Assembly (NCBI RefSeq): GCF_034190915.1
Contig: NW_026947544.1
Span: 1,302,001 to 1,366,000, forward strand
Direction: 5' to 3'
Length of the DNA stretch: 64,000 nt
Source: Cavia porcellus
Taxonomy: Eukaryota > Chordata > Mammalia > Rodentia > Caviidae
Position numbers and translations under genes: made by a program. Below are positions 33,220 to 43,933 of the stretch, in pieces; positions within the stretch are counted from its first letter, which is position 1; each line of letters begins with the position of its first letter. Below the pieces are notes generated by a model. The model saw only the letters and a program-made list of their open reading frames with translations, made no database searches and was not told where the DNA came from.

Positions 33220-36200
33220 TTACATTAGGGAAACTATTCGGTATTCACACATGCGAGATTGATTTATTTCACTTATGTGTATGGTCTCAAGCTGCGCCCA
33301 TTTATTGATAAATATCTCAATGCGATCCTTCTTTATGGCAGAATAATACTCCATTGTATAGAAATACCACAACTTTTTTATCCATTCCTCAGTTGATGGA
33401 CACTTGGGTTGTTTCCAAGATCTGGCGATTACAAATTGTGCTGCTATAAACATAGGTGCACATATATCACTGTGGTATGATGCTTTCAGTTCTTCTGGGA
33501 ATATGCCTAGAAGTGGAATAGCTGGAATAAATGGGATTTCCAATCCCAACTTTTTGAGAAACCTCCAGACAGACCTCCACAAAGGCTGTACCAGTCTACA
33601 CTCCCACCAACAGTGCAGGAGAGTTCCTTTTTCCCTACAGCCTCTCCAGCATTTGTTGTTGTTGGTTTTCTTGATCCTGGCCATTCTTTCAGGAGTGAGA
33701 TGGTATCTCAGTGTGGTTTTAATTTGCATTTCTCTAATGACCAATGATGATGAGCATTTTTTCATGTATTTATTTGCCATTTGCATTTCTTCATCTGAGA
33801 ATTGCATATTCATCTCAGATGCCCATTTTTGGATTAGATCTTTGAATTTTGGAGGTCTGAGTTTTTTTTAATTCTTTATATGTTTTAGACAAGAGTCCCT
33901 TGTCTGAGAGAGAGTTCACTAAAATCTTTTCCCAGTTTGTGGGTTTTCTTTTCACTATGCTGGAGATTTCTTTTGACATGCAAAAACTTTTTAATAAGAA
34001 GTGGTCCCAGTTATTGATTCTGGGAAGTATTTCCCGTGCAGTTTGAGTCCTATTCATGAATTCTCTACCTACTCCTATGTCTCCAAGGTTTCTACCCAAA
34101 TTGTCTTCCAATAGATTTAGCGTTTCTGTTTTAATATTCAGATTTTGACCCATTTAGATTTTAGTGTAGTACATGGTGATAGACATGGGTCTAGCTTTAG
34201 TTTTCGGCAAATGGAGAGCCAGTTTTTCCAGCACCATTTATTAAAGAGACTGTCGTTCTTCCAGTGAACCTGCTTGGCTCCTTTATCAAAGATAAGGTGG
34301 TTGAGTGTGTTTGTAGTTGTGGTTGTATCTTCTAATCTATTCCATTGATCTTCAGCTCTGTTTTGATTCCAATACCATGTTGATTTTACTACTGTTGCTT
34401 TGTAGTATAATTTCAAGTCAGGGATTGTGATGCCTCCTGCTTTGTCTTTGCTGCTTAGAATTGCTTTTGCGATTCTAGGTCTCTTCTGGTTCCAGATGAA
34501 ATTTAGGAGTGATTTCTCTAGATCTATAAGGTATGTTGATGGTATTTCTATTGGGATTGCATTGAATCTGTATAAGAGTTTTGGGAGAATGCCCATCTTC
34601 ACAATGTTTGTTCTTCCTATCCATGAGCAAGGGATGTCTTTCCATTTTCTGAGATCATCTTCAATTTCCTTTTTCAGTGTAATATAGTTTTCACTGTATA
34701 AATCTTTCACTTCTTTTGTAAGAGTAATTCCTAAATATTTCATTTTTTTGCTTGCTAATGTGAATAGTCCAGTTTCTCTTATTTCCCTCTCTGTGGTTTT
34801 GTTGTTTGTGTATAGGAATGCTATTGATTTCTGAGTATTGATTTTGTATCCAGCCACATTACTGAATTTATTTATTGTATCTAAGAGTCTTTCAATGGAG
34901 CTTAGGGGGTCTTCTATGTAGAGTATCATGTCATCTGCAAACAATGACAACTTAACTTCTTCTTTTCCTATCTTTACCCCTTTTATTTCTCTTTCTTGCC
35001 TAATTGCTCTGGCTAGTACTTCCAGTACTATATTAAATAGGAGTGGTGATAAAGGACATCCTTGTCTTGTGCCTGATTTTAAAGTAAAGGCTTTCAATTT
35101 TTGGCCATTTTTTATGATGCTGGCTGTTGGTTTGTCATAAATGGCCTTTATTATATCGAGGTAAAGACCATCTATTCCAATTTTCTGTAGAGTTTTTATC
35201 ATGAATAAATGTTGGACCTTATCGAAGGCTTTTTCTGCATCTATAGAAATGATCATGTGATTCTTATTTTTGGCTTTATTGATATGGTGGATTACATTTA
35301 TTGATTTGCGTATGTTGAACCATCCTTGCATTCCTGGGATGAATCCCACTTGGTCATGGTGTATAATCTTCTTGATGAATTGCTGGATCCTATTTGCCAA
35401 TATTTTATTGAGGATTTTTGCATCTGTGTTCATTAGGGAGATCGGTCTATAGTTCTCTTTTTTAGTTGGGTCTTTCTCAGGTTTTGGTACTAGAGTAATA
35501 CTTGCTTCCAGGAATGACTTAGGAAGGATTGCTTCCCTTTCAATTTCATTGAATAGTTTGAGGAGTGTCGGCATTAGGTCTTCTTTGTATTTCTTGTACA
35601 ATTCTGCAGTGAATCCATCTGGGCCTGCTCTTCTTGGTGGGTAAGGACTTAATTACATTTTCAATTTCAGTAACGGAGATTGGGTTATTCAACAATTTTA
35701 CATCCTCTTGATCTAGCTTTGGCACTTCATATGCTTCTAAGAAACTGTCTATTTCTTCTGTGTTATCAAACTTTTGAGAGTAGAGGTTTTCGAAATAGGT
35801 GTTGATGATCCTCTGTATTTCTATTGGGTCTGTAGTGACTTCTCCTTTTTCATTTCTTATTGCATGAATTTGAGCTTTTTCTTCCCTTTTTTTTTAATAA
35901 GGTTGGCTAGGGGCTTATCGATTTTATTTATTCTTTCAAAGAACCAACTCTTTGATTTGTTGATCCTTTGGATTGTTTTCTTAGTCTCTATTGCATTGAT
36001 TTCTGCTCTGATTTTTATAATTTCCTCTCTTCTTTTGGCTTTGGGCTTGAGTTCCTCTTCTTTTTCTAGCTGTTTGAGGTGTAGCATCAAGTTATTTATT
36101 TGTATTCATTCTGTTTTCCTGATGTGGGAACTCAGTGCAATAAATTTTCCTCTGAGGACGGCTTTCATTGCATCCCACAGATTCCGGTAAGTTGTATCTG

Positions 36201-37059
36201 CATTTTCATTTTCTTTTAGGTATTGTTTGATTTCTTCTTTAATTTCTTCTGTGACCCACTGATTACTCAAGAGTGTGTTATTCAGTTTCCATGTGTTTGT
36301 GGGATTTTTGCAGTATCTTTTATCGTTAATTTCTAATTTCAGAGCGCTGTGATCCGATAACATGCAAGGGATGATTTCAGCTCTTTTGCACTTGTTTAAA
36401 TATGCTCTATGAGCTAATATATGGTCTATTTTAGAAAATGATCCATGTACTGCTGAGAAGAATGTGTATTCTGATGTGGTTGGGGGGAACATTCTGTATA
36501 TGTCTATCAACCCCATTTGTTCACAGGTATGATTCAGTTCTGTTATTTCTTTACTCATTTTCTGTCTGGTCGATCTGTCCCTTGGTGTCAATGGCGTATT
36601 AAGGTCTCCTGTTACAATTGTGTTACTGATAATTTGAGTTTTCATTTCTGTTAATAATTGTTTTATATAACTGGGTGCTCTGGAGTTTGGTGCATATATA
36701 TTTAAGATAGTTATCTCTTCCTCTTGGAGTTTTCCCCTTACGAGTATGTAGTGACCTTCTTTGTCCTTTATGGTCATTGTTGGTTTAAAGTTCACGTTGT
36801 CTGCAAACAGAATGGCTACTCCTGCCTTTTTTTGGATTCCTGCTGCATGGAGAATTGTTTTCCATCCTTTGACTTTCAGTCTGTGAGTATCCTTCTGGGT
36901 TAGATGGGTTTCCTGTAAACAGCATATGGTTGGATTTTGTTTCTTGATCCATTCTGCTAGTCTGTTTCTTTTGATTGGTGCATTGAGACCATTTACATTA
37001 ATGGTTATTACTGTTAAATGTTGGTTAATTGTAGGATTCTTATCTCTCTGCTGTTGCAT
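33220..37059 (-). pseudogene. L1 ORF2: L1-C ORF2, few breaks
   Basis: Starts [13 protein letters not shown] at 37059. 317 codons are open through the whole endonuclease ([41 protein letters not shown]), then CGA to TGA stops it after HIRKTE. A T-run indel near 35890 and a 2-bp loss near 35627 follow. A 487-codon stretch (34138-35601) holds the reverse transcriptase with [15 protein letters not shown] and LFADDM. A 1-bp loss at about 34143 and a T-run near 33865 interrupt the rest, and the last 197 codons keep [18 protein letters not shown] (C-x3-C-x7-H-x4-C). ORF2p would supply nicking and reverse transcription; this copy is dead, but only by about five lesions. Confidence 0.93.
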
Positions 37060-37078
37060 CTTTATCTTTCTGTTCTGT

Positions 37079-38131
37079 TTAATTATTTGCTTTGCTTGGT
37101 GGTTTTTTCCTTTGTGTATCTAAACTGTCTTTCAATATTTTTTGCAGGGTCGGTTTGGTGTTCATGAAGTTCTTCAGCTGTTCTTTGTCATGGAAGTATC
37201 GTATTTCACCATCTATTTTAAATGATAGTTTTGCAGGATATATCAGTCTAGGTTGGAAATCATTTTGCTTTAGGATCTGGAATACTTCACTCCATGCTCT
37301 TCTTGACTTTATTGTTTGTGATGAGAAGTCTGCTGTGATTCTGATAGGTTTTCCTTTATAAGTGATCTGTCTTTTCTCTCTGACAGCTTTTAATAATCTA
37401 TTCTTGTGTTGGATTTCTGGGATGGTGATTATTATATGTCTGGGTGTAGTTTTGTTTTGGTTATGACTATTTGGAGTTCTATATGCTTCACTGATCCTGA
37501 TGTCATTTTCTGATCTTATGCTTGGGAAATTTTCAGCTATTGCTTCTCTAAATATCCTCTTGATATCCTTTATGTTGTCTCCTTCTTTTTCATTAATCCC
37601 TATCATTCTTATGTTATTCTTCTTTGCATCGTCTTGCAGTTGTTGAATTGTTGTTTCCTGATTCCTTGTTATTTTTAAAAGATCTTTCCTTTCCTGTTCA
37701 CTAGCTGCAATCCTGTCTTCAAGGTATGAAATTCTATCTTCACTTTCATTAAGGTGGTTTTTACAACTTTCAGTGGAGTTTTTTATTTCCCGTATATCTC
37801 TGTGCATCTGCATTATGTATTCTGTTTGTTTCTTATATTGCTCATCTAGGGATTCTATCTTTTTGTTTAGTTCCTCCAATTTTTTATCTGTGTTTTCTTT
37901 AGATATATTTAGAATCTCTTTCATTTCTTTTATCATTTCTTCTTTTATCTGGGAGATTATTTCGAGTTTGAATTTCTTTAAAGCTTCCTGGAGTTGCTTG
38001 TCAACTTCAGTAGCTATTGTGTCTGATATATGAGGAGGATGGGATATATTTTCTTCTAAATACATTTCTCCTAGGGTTTCCTGAGATGGTCTGGAGGTTT
38101 GAGGTTGTAATTTGGTCTTTTGTTTTGTCAT
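37079..38131 (-). CDS. L1 ORF1: Intact L1 ORF1p, 350 residues
   Basis: The only uninterrupted full-length L1 frame in the window, 1053 bp including the stop. ORF1p binds L1 RNA as a trimer and acts as a nucleic-acid chaperone in the cytoplasmic L1 particle. Residues 1-40 form a polar arm; about 40-165 are a long heptad-rich coiled coil ([18 protein letters not shown] and following); about 165-255 form the RRM-like centre ([29 protein letters not shown]); about 255-330 are the C-terminal domain ([30 protein letters not shown]). The start MTKQKTKLQ matches the other copies, and ORF2 follows after 19 bp. Its own ORF2 is broken, so any activity would need a partner in trans. Transcription is not shown. 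Confidence 0.93.
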   Translation of the reverse strand: MTKQKTKLQPQTSRPSQETLGEMYLEENISHPPHISDTIATEVDKQLQEALKKFKLEIISQIKEEMIKEMKEILNISKENTDKKLEELNKKIESLDEQYKKQTEYIMQMHRDIREIKNSTESCKNHLNESEDRISYLEDRIAASEQERKDLLKITRNQETTIQQLQDDAKKNNIRMIGINEKEGDNIKDIKRIFREAIAENFPSIRSENDIRISEAYRTPNSHNQNKTTPRHIIITIPEIQHKNRLLKAVREKRQITYKGKPIRITADFSSQTIKSRRAWSEVFQILKQNDFQPRLIYPAKLSFKIDGEIRYFHDKEQLKNFMNTKPTLQKILKDSLDTQRKKPPSKANN

Positions 38132-38836
38132 TTTCCTATATTTCTGTGTTTCAAGTGTTATTTGAAAGCCTCCTCAGGATCTGTTGAAAATCCCCTTCTA
38201 TGTTTGCAGCTACTGAGACTCTGGCACCACTCTACCCCAGGCCATTGGGCCTGCAGAACCAATGGCCCTCCTCTGCTTGTTCAGAACTCCGTGGTTCCAG
38301 ACAAGCTGGGCCTCAGGGACACTGTGCGCCCACCTGCCCCTTGGTAGACCCACAGCTCTTGGATCGCAGCCGGGTTAGGGTACTCACTGCAGACCGCAGT
38401 GCCCCAGGAGCCTGTGATCCCTCCCTGCTTGCAGAGATATCCACAGTCCTCCAGACAATGGAAGGGCCTCCTGTGGGCACTCTGGATCCACCCAGCTCCT
38501 CCTCTGCACGCAGATGGCTATGCGCGGCTGGGCACAGGCCGAGGTGCCTCAGGAACCCGGGATCCCTCCTCCTCCAGACAAAGGAAGGGGCTTCTGCAGG
38601 CGCTCCGGATCTGCGCAGCTCCTCCTCTGCACACTGATGGCTAGGCGCGGCTGGGCACAGGCCAAGGTGCCTCAGGAACCCGGGATCCCTCCTCCTCCAG
38701 ACAAAGGAAGGGGCTTCTGCAGGCACTCTGGATCCGCGCAGCTCCTTCTCTGCACACCGATGGCTAGGCGCGGCTGGGCACAGGCCGAGGTGCCTCAGGA
38801 ACCCGGTATCCCTCCTCCCCCAGACAAAGGAAGGGA
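38132..38836 (-). promoter_or_regulatory. L1-C 5' UTR with 123-bp monomers
   Basis: GAGGTGCCTCAGGAACCCGG (plus strand) recurs at 38541, 38664 and 38787, spacing exactly 123 bp. In the sense of the element each unit contains GCAGAGGAGGAGCTG, TTTGTCTGGAGGAGG and GGTTCCTGAGGCACC. The same blocks, in the same order, occur once in the tethers of L1-B and L1-G. The array is GC-rich with several CpG and GCGCGG sites. It probably acts as the promoter. Confidence 0.8.
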
Positions 38837-38851
38837 CACAGAACATATTTG
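38837..38851. repeat. Target-site duplication of L1-C, right copy
   Basis: Identical to 32123-32137. Confidence 0.93.
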
Positions 38852-39153
38852 AATAAATGCAAAAGAGTTGAAATTCTCCCTTGCATGTTATCAGATCATA
38901 GCATTATGAAATTAGAAGTTAATGATAAAATATACTGCAAAAATCCCACAAACACATGGAACTGAATGACACATTCTTGAATAATCAGAGAGTCATGGGG
39001 GAAATGAAAGAACAAATTAAATAATACCTGTCAACTATAAAGAATGATCACATTGAGATATTTATAAATAAATGGGCGCAACTTGAGACCATACTCATAA
39101 GTGAAATAAATGAAACTCACATGTATGAATACCGAATAGTTTCCCTAGTGTAA
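38852..39153 (+). pseudogene. L1 ORF2: L1-D ORF2, rejoined ends across a 3-kb internal deletion
   Basis: From 38852 the endonuclease frame resumes (NKCKRVEI) and runs to about 39030 (AATTAAATAATACCTG). There it joins directly to the last stretch of ORF2 (AACTATAAAGAATGATCACA), dropping the reverse transcriptase and the Cys-rich motif. The TAA is at 39151. No ORF2 product is possible. Confidence 0.8.
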
Positions 39154-40580
39154 GAAATGATACAAATACATAAAAGTATGAGATAATCATGATTCCCCAT
39201 TATATGGCTTTGAAGCCTTATAATATTTTCATTCATTAATAGGAATGGTTTTTTGGGCTGTTTGATATTGTCTGTGATGATATGAACACTTATTTTGAAG
39301 AAAACAAGACATCATAATAGCTAGTGCTAATTTAATACCATCTTGTTTTGAAGTCCCATCAAACTCTTGTTCTTCTGTCTACATTACTTTTATGATGATG
39401 TATCTTATTGGATTTTATTATATGTGATACTATAAACAAAAATTTTTGTAGGCCTGGATATAATATATTGTTCATTTTCTGTTTGTTGGTTCTAAATACC
39501 TTGTAATACTTTCATTCTCTTGAATAGTTTCACACTGTGTTGATATGTTTGATGCTATAGTATACAAAGTTATACTCAAATATTTCAAGGAGACACAAGG
39601 AGACACTATCATTAACTACTATTAAGTGGGGTTATCTTATGTTGAAACATTATGTTGCTTAAATTGTTCTATTCTGACCTGTATTGTTATGTTGCTATGT
39701 CCTCTTTTATCTCAATCTCTCTTTTTAAAATTTATTTATTTTTATCATTTTTTAATTAAGAGAAAAAATTTTTAATTAGCAGGATATATTATAGTAACTT
39801 TTTTGATTTCCTATTAACTTGATTTGAAGCCCTCTATTCCTCTCACTGTCTTGTTTTAATGGATTTTACTCTATTCTGTTCTGTTTGATAGTATCAAGTT
39901 TGAGGGTATAGGCAACTACTTTGAAGAAAATAAGATTCACTATTCACCATTCTGGTTTGACTATTACCTTATTTTGAAGTCCTGTAATGTCTCCAATGTC
40001 TAGGTTTTATTGGTTTTGTTCTGTACTGTTTTGTTCAATATTATTATACCTGATGATATAGGCAATTCTTTGTAAGGTAGCAAGAGACATTATTGTTGTA
40101 ACCATTGTTGATTACCTTGTATTCTGTTTTTACATCATGTACTACATCCATCCATCTTTTGAATGACTCTGCTTTGTTTTGTAACATTTGGTTTTATTCT
40201 CTTTTAGAAAAGAGGTAATAAGAACTGTAAGAGTAATAAAACCCAAAATGTGTAAATTTTCTTGTAAAAAAGAGAGGAAAAGAAAGTGCTCTAAAGGATA
40301 CAACTGCAAGTGTGTTTAGGTGTGTAAGATAGATGACCATATCACTAAATTTTGGTTGGATCTTTGAACACAACTGTTTGCAGCCTCACTGTTTGAATGT
40401 CCACTTTGTATGCTTTAATTTTGTAACTTGAACAACTATTTCTAACATGACAATATGTAATCTATTAACTAGTGATTTCTTACTGTTTATTCATTTTTTT
40501 GAAATTCTGTATTACTTGTACCCTTTTTCTGTTTTTTGTTTTGTTTTGTTTTGTTTTTCTTTAAGTAAATTTTTTTAAAA
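39154..40580 (+). other. L1-D 3' UTR
   Basis: Collinear with the E and F 3' UTRs, longer than those of B and G, with several degenerate repeat units and a TTTTG microsatellite near 40534-40556. It ends at TTTTTCTTTAAGTAAA. Confidence 0.75.
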
Positions 40581-41572
40581 AGAAATTGAGATTGTGGATA
40601 GAGACAAAAATAACTGAGCAATTGGCTGAATTTCAGGTCAGTGGTGTGATGTTCCAGTGTAGCAGTCAGCTGCTGCCATGTAGCAAGCAACCACAAAACT
40701 TCAGCAGCATAAATAACAATCATTGCCTAATTCACAAATCTGAGCAGCTGAATAAATGAAGGTCAGGATTCATTGTTGACTCTGCTAATTCTAAATGCCT
40801 ATGCTCACAAGATTTGGAATCATGTAACTCATGCTTCTTTCAAGTTTCTCTCAGGCATTTCTGCCTCCAGCCCATTGGCTAAAGCAAATCATATAACCAA
40901 GCTGAACAACAATAAAATGGGTCAATATGTTCCCCAAGAAAAGTAAAAGAGGAGAAAACAGCTGTAAAACAACAAATTGATAAAATCCTAGCAATACACA
41001 AAATGGTTCCTAGACTTTTCCCCTACTTGTGCACTGCAAAATGAAACATTTATTTTTCCCAGGATATTACTGAGTTTTACCCAAGCCATCTCTCCCATAC
41101 AGAATTATCTCCCCATATTTTCCTTACATTTTGTGCCACACATGTCACCATCATTCCTGCTAGTCCTCCCAAACTGTTATACCCTGGCAGCATGTCCAGA
41201 TCCCAAAATCTCAGAGAGCTGCCCATGTCAGGCTCTGTTTATGTCTTCATGAAACCTGTTCCACCACCAACCATGGTATCTTCTGAGCATTTACAAATTA
41301 TCTGCTTGTATCTCTCTGGATATCCTATAAGGACAAACAGTGTCGTGCTTCCTCATCTTTGATTCTGTGGTCTTTAGACCACTGCCTTGTGCACAACAAA
41401 CACTTGGGTATTTAATGTTGTCAGGCGAATAATTTGGATATATTAACTTATCTTTTATGTAGCCTTCATACTGACCATACTATGTAAATATTTCCTACCA
41501 GTTGATCTCTCCTCTTTCCCTACTTTCATCTTATTTAAAGAATAAAATCTTTTTAAAGAAATAAAAATAGGC
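40581..41572. other. No gene; possible ancient repeat at about 40650-40920
   Basis: GCAAGCAACCACAAAACTTC, GCATAAATAACAATCATTGC and ATTGGCTAAAGCAAATCATA resemble in order an old mammalian interspersed repeat of MaLR or similar type, not resolved. The rest (40920-41572) is unassigned. Confidence 0.35.
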
Positions 41573-42487
41573 CTACATCTGCCTCCCATTCTGGCTGCAC
41601 TCGGAGAACTGTGGAGTTCTAAGCAAGCAGGCAGGCACCCACTGTCCCCAGATCCCAGCCTGTTTGGGACCCTTGCACCCTCTGGGTGCAGTGGAATAGC
41701 TAGGCAGGTCTGGGGCAGCTGCATCTACCTCCCCATGTGTCTAGAGGGATGTGGATTTCTAAGCAAGCAGGCAAGCATCACCAGTTCCCAGGGCCCAGCA
41801 TCCTAGGGTAGGTGCCCTGTGCACTTTCCTCAGAGGCCAGCTTGCTCTAGAGCCTCAAGCCTTCCAGGTGAAGTGGAACAGCTAGTGGATCTGAGGTGGC
41901 TGCATCTGCCTCCCCATTCCAGCTGCATTAGGAGAACTGTAGAGTTCTAAGTAAGCAGGTGGGTGCCCACTTTCCCCAGAGCCCAGCCTGTTTGGAACCC
42001 TTGCACCATCTGGGTGCAGTAGAAAAACTAGGCAGGTCTAGGGGGCCTGCATCCACCTCCCCATGTGTGTACAGGACTGTGGATTTCTAAGCAAGCAGGC
42101 CAGCATCACCAGTTCCAGAGGCCCAGCATCCTGGGATAAGTGCCCCAAGCACTTACCCCCAAACCCAGCTTGTTCAGGACCCTCAAGCCTTCTGGGAGCA
42201 CTAGAATGGCTAGGTAGGTCTGAGGTGCCTGAATCTGCCTCCCCATTCCAGCTACATTAGGAGAACTGTGGAGTTCTAAGCAAGCAGGCAGGTGCCCACT
42301 TTCCCTGGAGCCCAGCTTGCTTGGGACCATGGAATGCTAAGAAAGCAGGTGAGCACCAAGTTCCAGAGATTCCATGGCCTGGAAAAACTTGGTGCCAGAG
42401 ATCCAGGACCTGCAGGAATAGAAGTGGATTTCCAACAGACCCTGAGGAAGCTTTCAAATAACACTTGAAACACAGAAATATAGGAAA
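41573..42487 (+). promoter_or_regulatory. L1-E 5' UTR with about 329-bp monomers
   Basis: GGAGAACTGTGGAGTTCTAA (GTAGAG in the second) recurs at 41603, 41931 and 42260, spacing 328 and 329 bp. Within each unit two related halves can be seen, one with GTGGAGTTCTAAGCAAGCAG and one with GTGGATTTCTAAGCAAGCAG, so the monomer is itself an old duplication of about 165 bp. The last unit passes into the tether and ATG at 42488. Confidence 0.8.
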
Positions 42488-42550
42488 ATGACAAAATGAA
42501 AGGCCAAATTACAACCTAAAAACTCAAGCCAATCTCAAGAAACCCTAGGA
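42488..42550 (+). pseudogene. L1 ORF1: L1-E ORF1, first 21 codons
   Basis: ATG ACA AAA TGA: the fourth codon is a stop, as in L1-D. The sequence runs to GAAACCCTAGGA where L1-F is inserted. It continues at 55734. Confidence 0.85.
42540..42550. repeat. Target-site duplication of L1-F, left copy
   Basis: AAACCCTAGGA, identical to 55723-55733. The first bases may merge with the A-tail of L1-F on the right side. Confidence 0.8.
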
Positions 42551-42877
42551 ACAAGCCTGCAGTTTCCTGCCTGGACCAGCAAGTCAGCCAGCAGTTTCCT
42601 GCCAGAACCAGCCAGTGCGGTCTAGGCATGGAGTCCCACCTCCCTCTGGAGGAATTCTCTTCATTGCCTGGAGACCAGCCCACAGTTTCCTGCCTGGACC
42701 AGCAAGTTGAGTAGGCACAGAATCCTGCCCCAGTCTGGGGGAACTCTCTTTCTCACCTGAGGGCCAGAACTTGGTTCCCAGTCGGGCCAAGCCAGTAGGG
42801 CCCTGGAATCCAGTACCAGTCTGGGGGAACTCTCTTCCTCACTTGGAACAAAATGTGAAGCTCAAAAATATAGGAAA
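42551..42877 (+). promoter_or_regulatory. L1-F 5' UTR with about 90-bp units
   Basis: AGTTTCCTGCC recurs at 42561, 42593 and 42684, and a diverged form TTGGTTCCCAG near 42771. Complete units are about 90 bp, each ending TCTGGGGGAACTCTCTT-like. The array is short and GC-rich, unlike those of the other elements. Confidence 0.7.
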
Positions 42878-43914
42878 ATGACAAAACAAAAGACCAAAAT
42901 GCAACATCAAACATCCAGCCCATCCCATGAAAGCACAGGAACCACTTACATAGAAGAAAACACATGCACATACCTGAAATACCTGAAATAATAGTAACTG
43001 AAATAAAGAAGCAACTCTGTGAAGCCTTAAAGGAATTCAAACTAGAAATAACCTCTCAGATAAAAGAGTAATGATAAAAAAAAATGAAGGACACGCTGAA
43101 CATATCTAAAGAAGACACAGTTAAAAATTGGAGGACCTAAACAAAAAGATAGAATCCCTGGATGAACAATATAAGAAACAAACAGAACACATAAAGCAGA
43201 TGCAAAGAGATATACAGGATATCAAAAACTCCATTGAAAGTTGTAAAAACCACCTCAATGAATTTGAAGATAGAATTTCAGACAAGAAGACAAGATTGCA
43301 GCCAGTGAAGAGGAAAGGAAAGATCTTTTAAAAATAACAAGAAATCAGGACAATTCAACACTTGCAAGATGACACAAAGCAGAACAACATAAGGTTGATA
43401 GGGATAAATGAAAAAGAAGGGGACAACATAAAGGATAACAAAGGATATTTAGAGAAGTAATAGCTGAAAATTTCCCAAACATGAGATTGGAAACTGATAT
43501 CAAGATGAATTAAGCATATAGAACTCCAAATAGCCATAACCAAAATAAATCTAAACCCAGACATATGATAATGACCATCCAGAAATTGAACAAAAGAATA
43601 GAATATTAAAAGCTGTCAGAGAGAAAAGACAGATCACCTATAAAGGAAAACCTATCAGAATCATAACAGACATCTCAGCACAACAAAGTCAAGAAGAGCA
43701 TGGATGGAAGTATTTCAGATCCTAAAGGAAAATGATTTCCACTAGGCTGATGTACCTTGCAAAACTGTCCTTCAAAATCGATGGAGAAAAAAGATATTTC
43801 CATGACAAAGAATAGCTGAAAAACTACATGATCACCAAGCCAAGCCTGCAAAGAATACTGAAAGACAGCCTAGATACATTTAGGAAAAAACCACTAAACA
43901 AAGCAGACAATTAA
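42878..43914 (+). pseudogene. L1 ORF1: L1-F ORF1 relic
   Basis: Starts MTKQKTKMQHQTSSPSHESTG. The coiled-coil, RRM-like ([15 protein letters not shown]) and C-terminal regions are all recognisable but broken by a loss near 43068, a frameshift near 43285, deletions near 43350, 43436 and 43741, and stops. Ends TTAAACAG like its relatives. Confidence 0.82.
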
Positions 43915-43933
43915 ACAGAACTGAAAGATTTAG

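Larger units (their letters stand above)
32138..38836 (-). mobile_element. L1-C: full-length minus-strand L1 inserted in L1-D
   Basis: A 6.70-kb element with perfect 15-bp TSDs. From right to left it has a 5' UTR with 123-bp monomers, an intact ORF1, a broken ORF2, a 3' UTR and a T-rich stretch (reversed A-tail with G and A interruptions, 32138-32177). It is opposite in orientation to its host L1-D and to the E-F-G nest. It is the best-preserved element in the window. Confidence 0.95.
29714..40580 (+). mobile_element. L1-D: plus-strand L1 with deleted ORF2, interrupted by L1-C
   Basis: 5' UTR with about 210-bp monomers, ORF1 relic, ORF2 start, then L1-C (32138-38836), then the continuation of the endonuclease region, a jump to the last 40 or so codons of ORF2, and a 3' UTR. 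Without L1-C it is about 4.15 kb. Its own TSDs could not be identified. It is more decayed than C, as the nesting requires. Confidence 0.85.
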
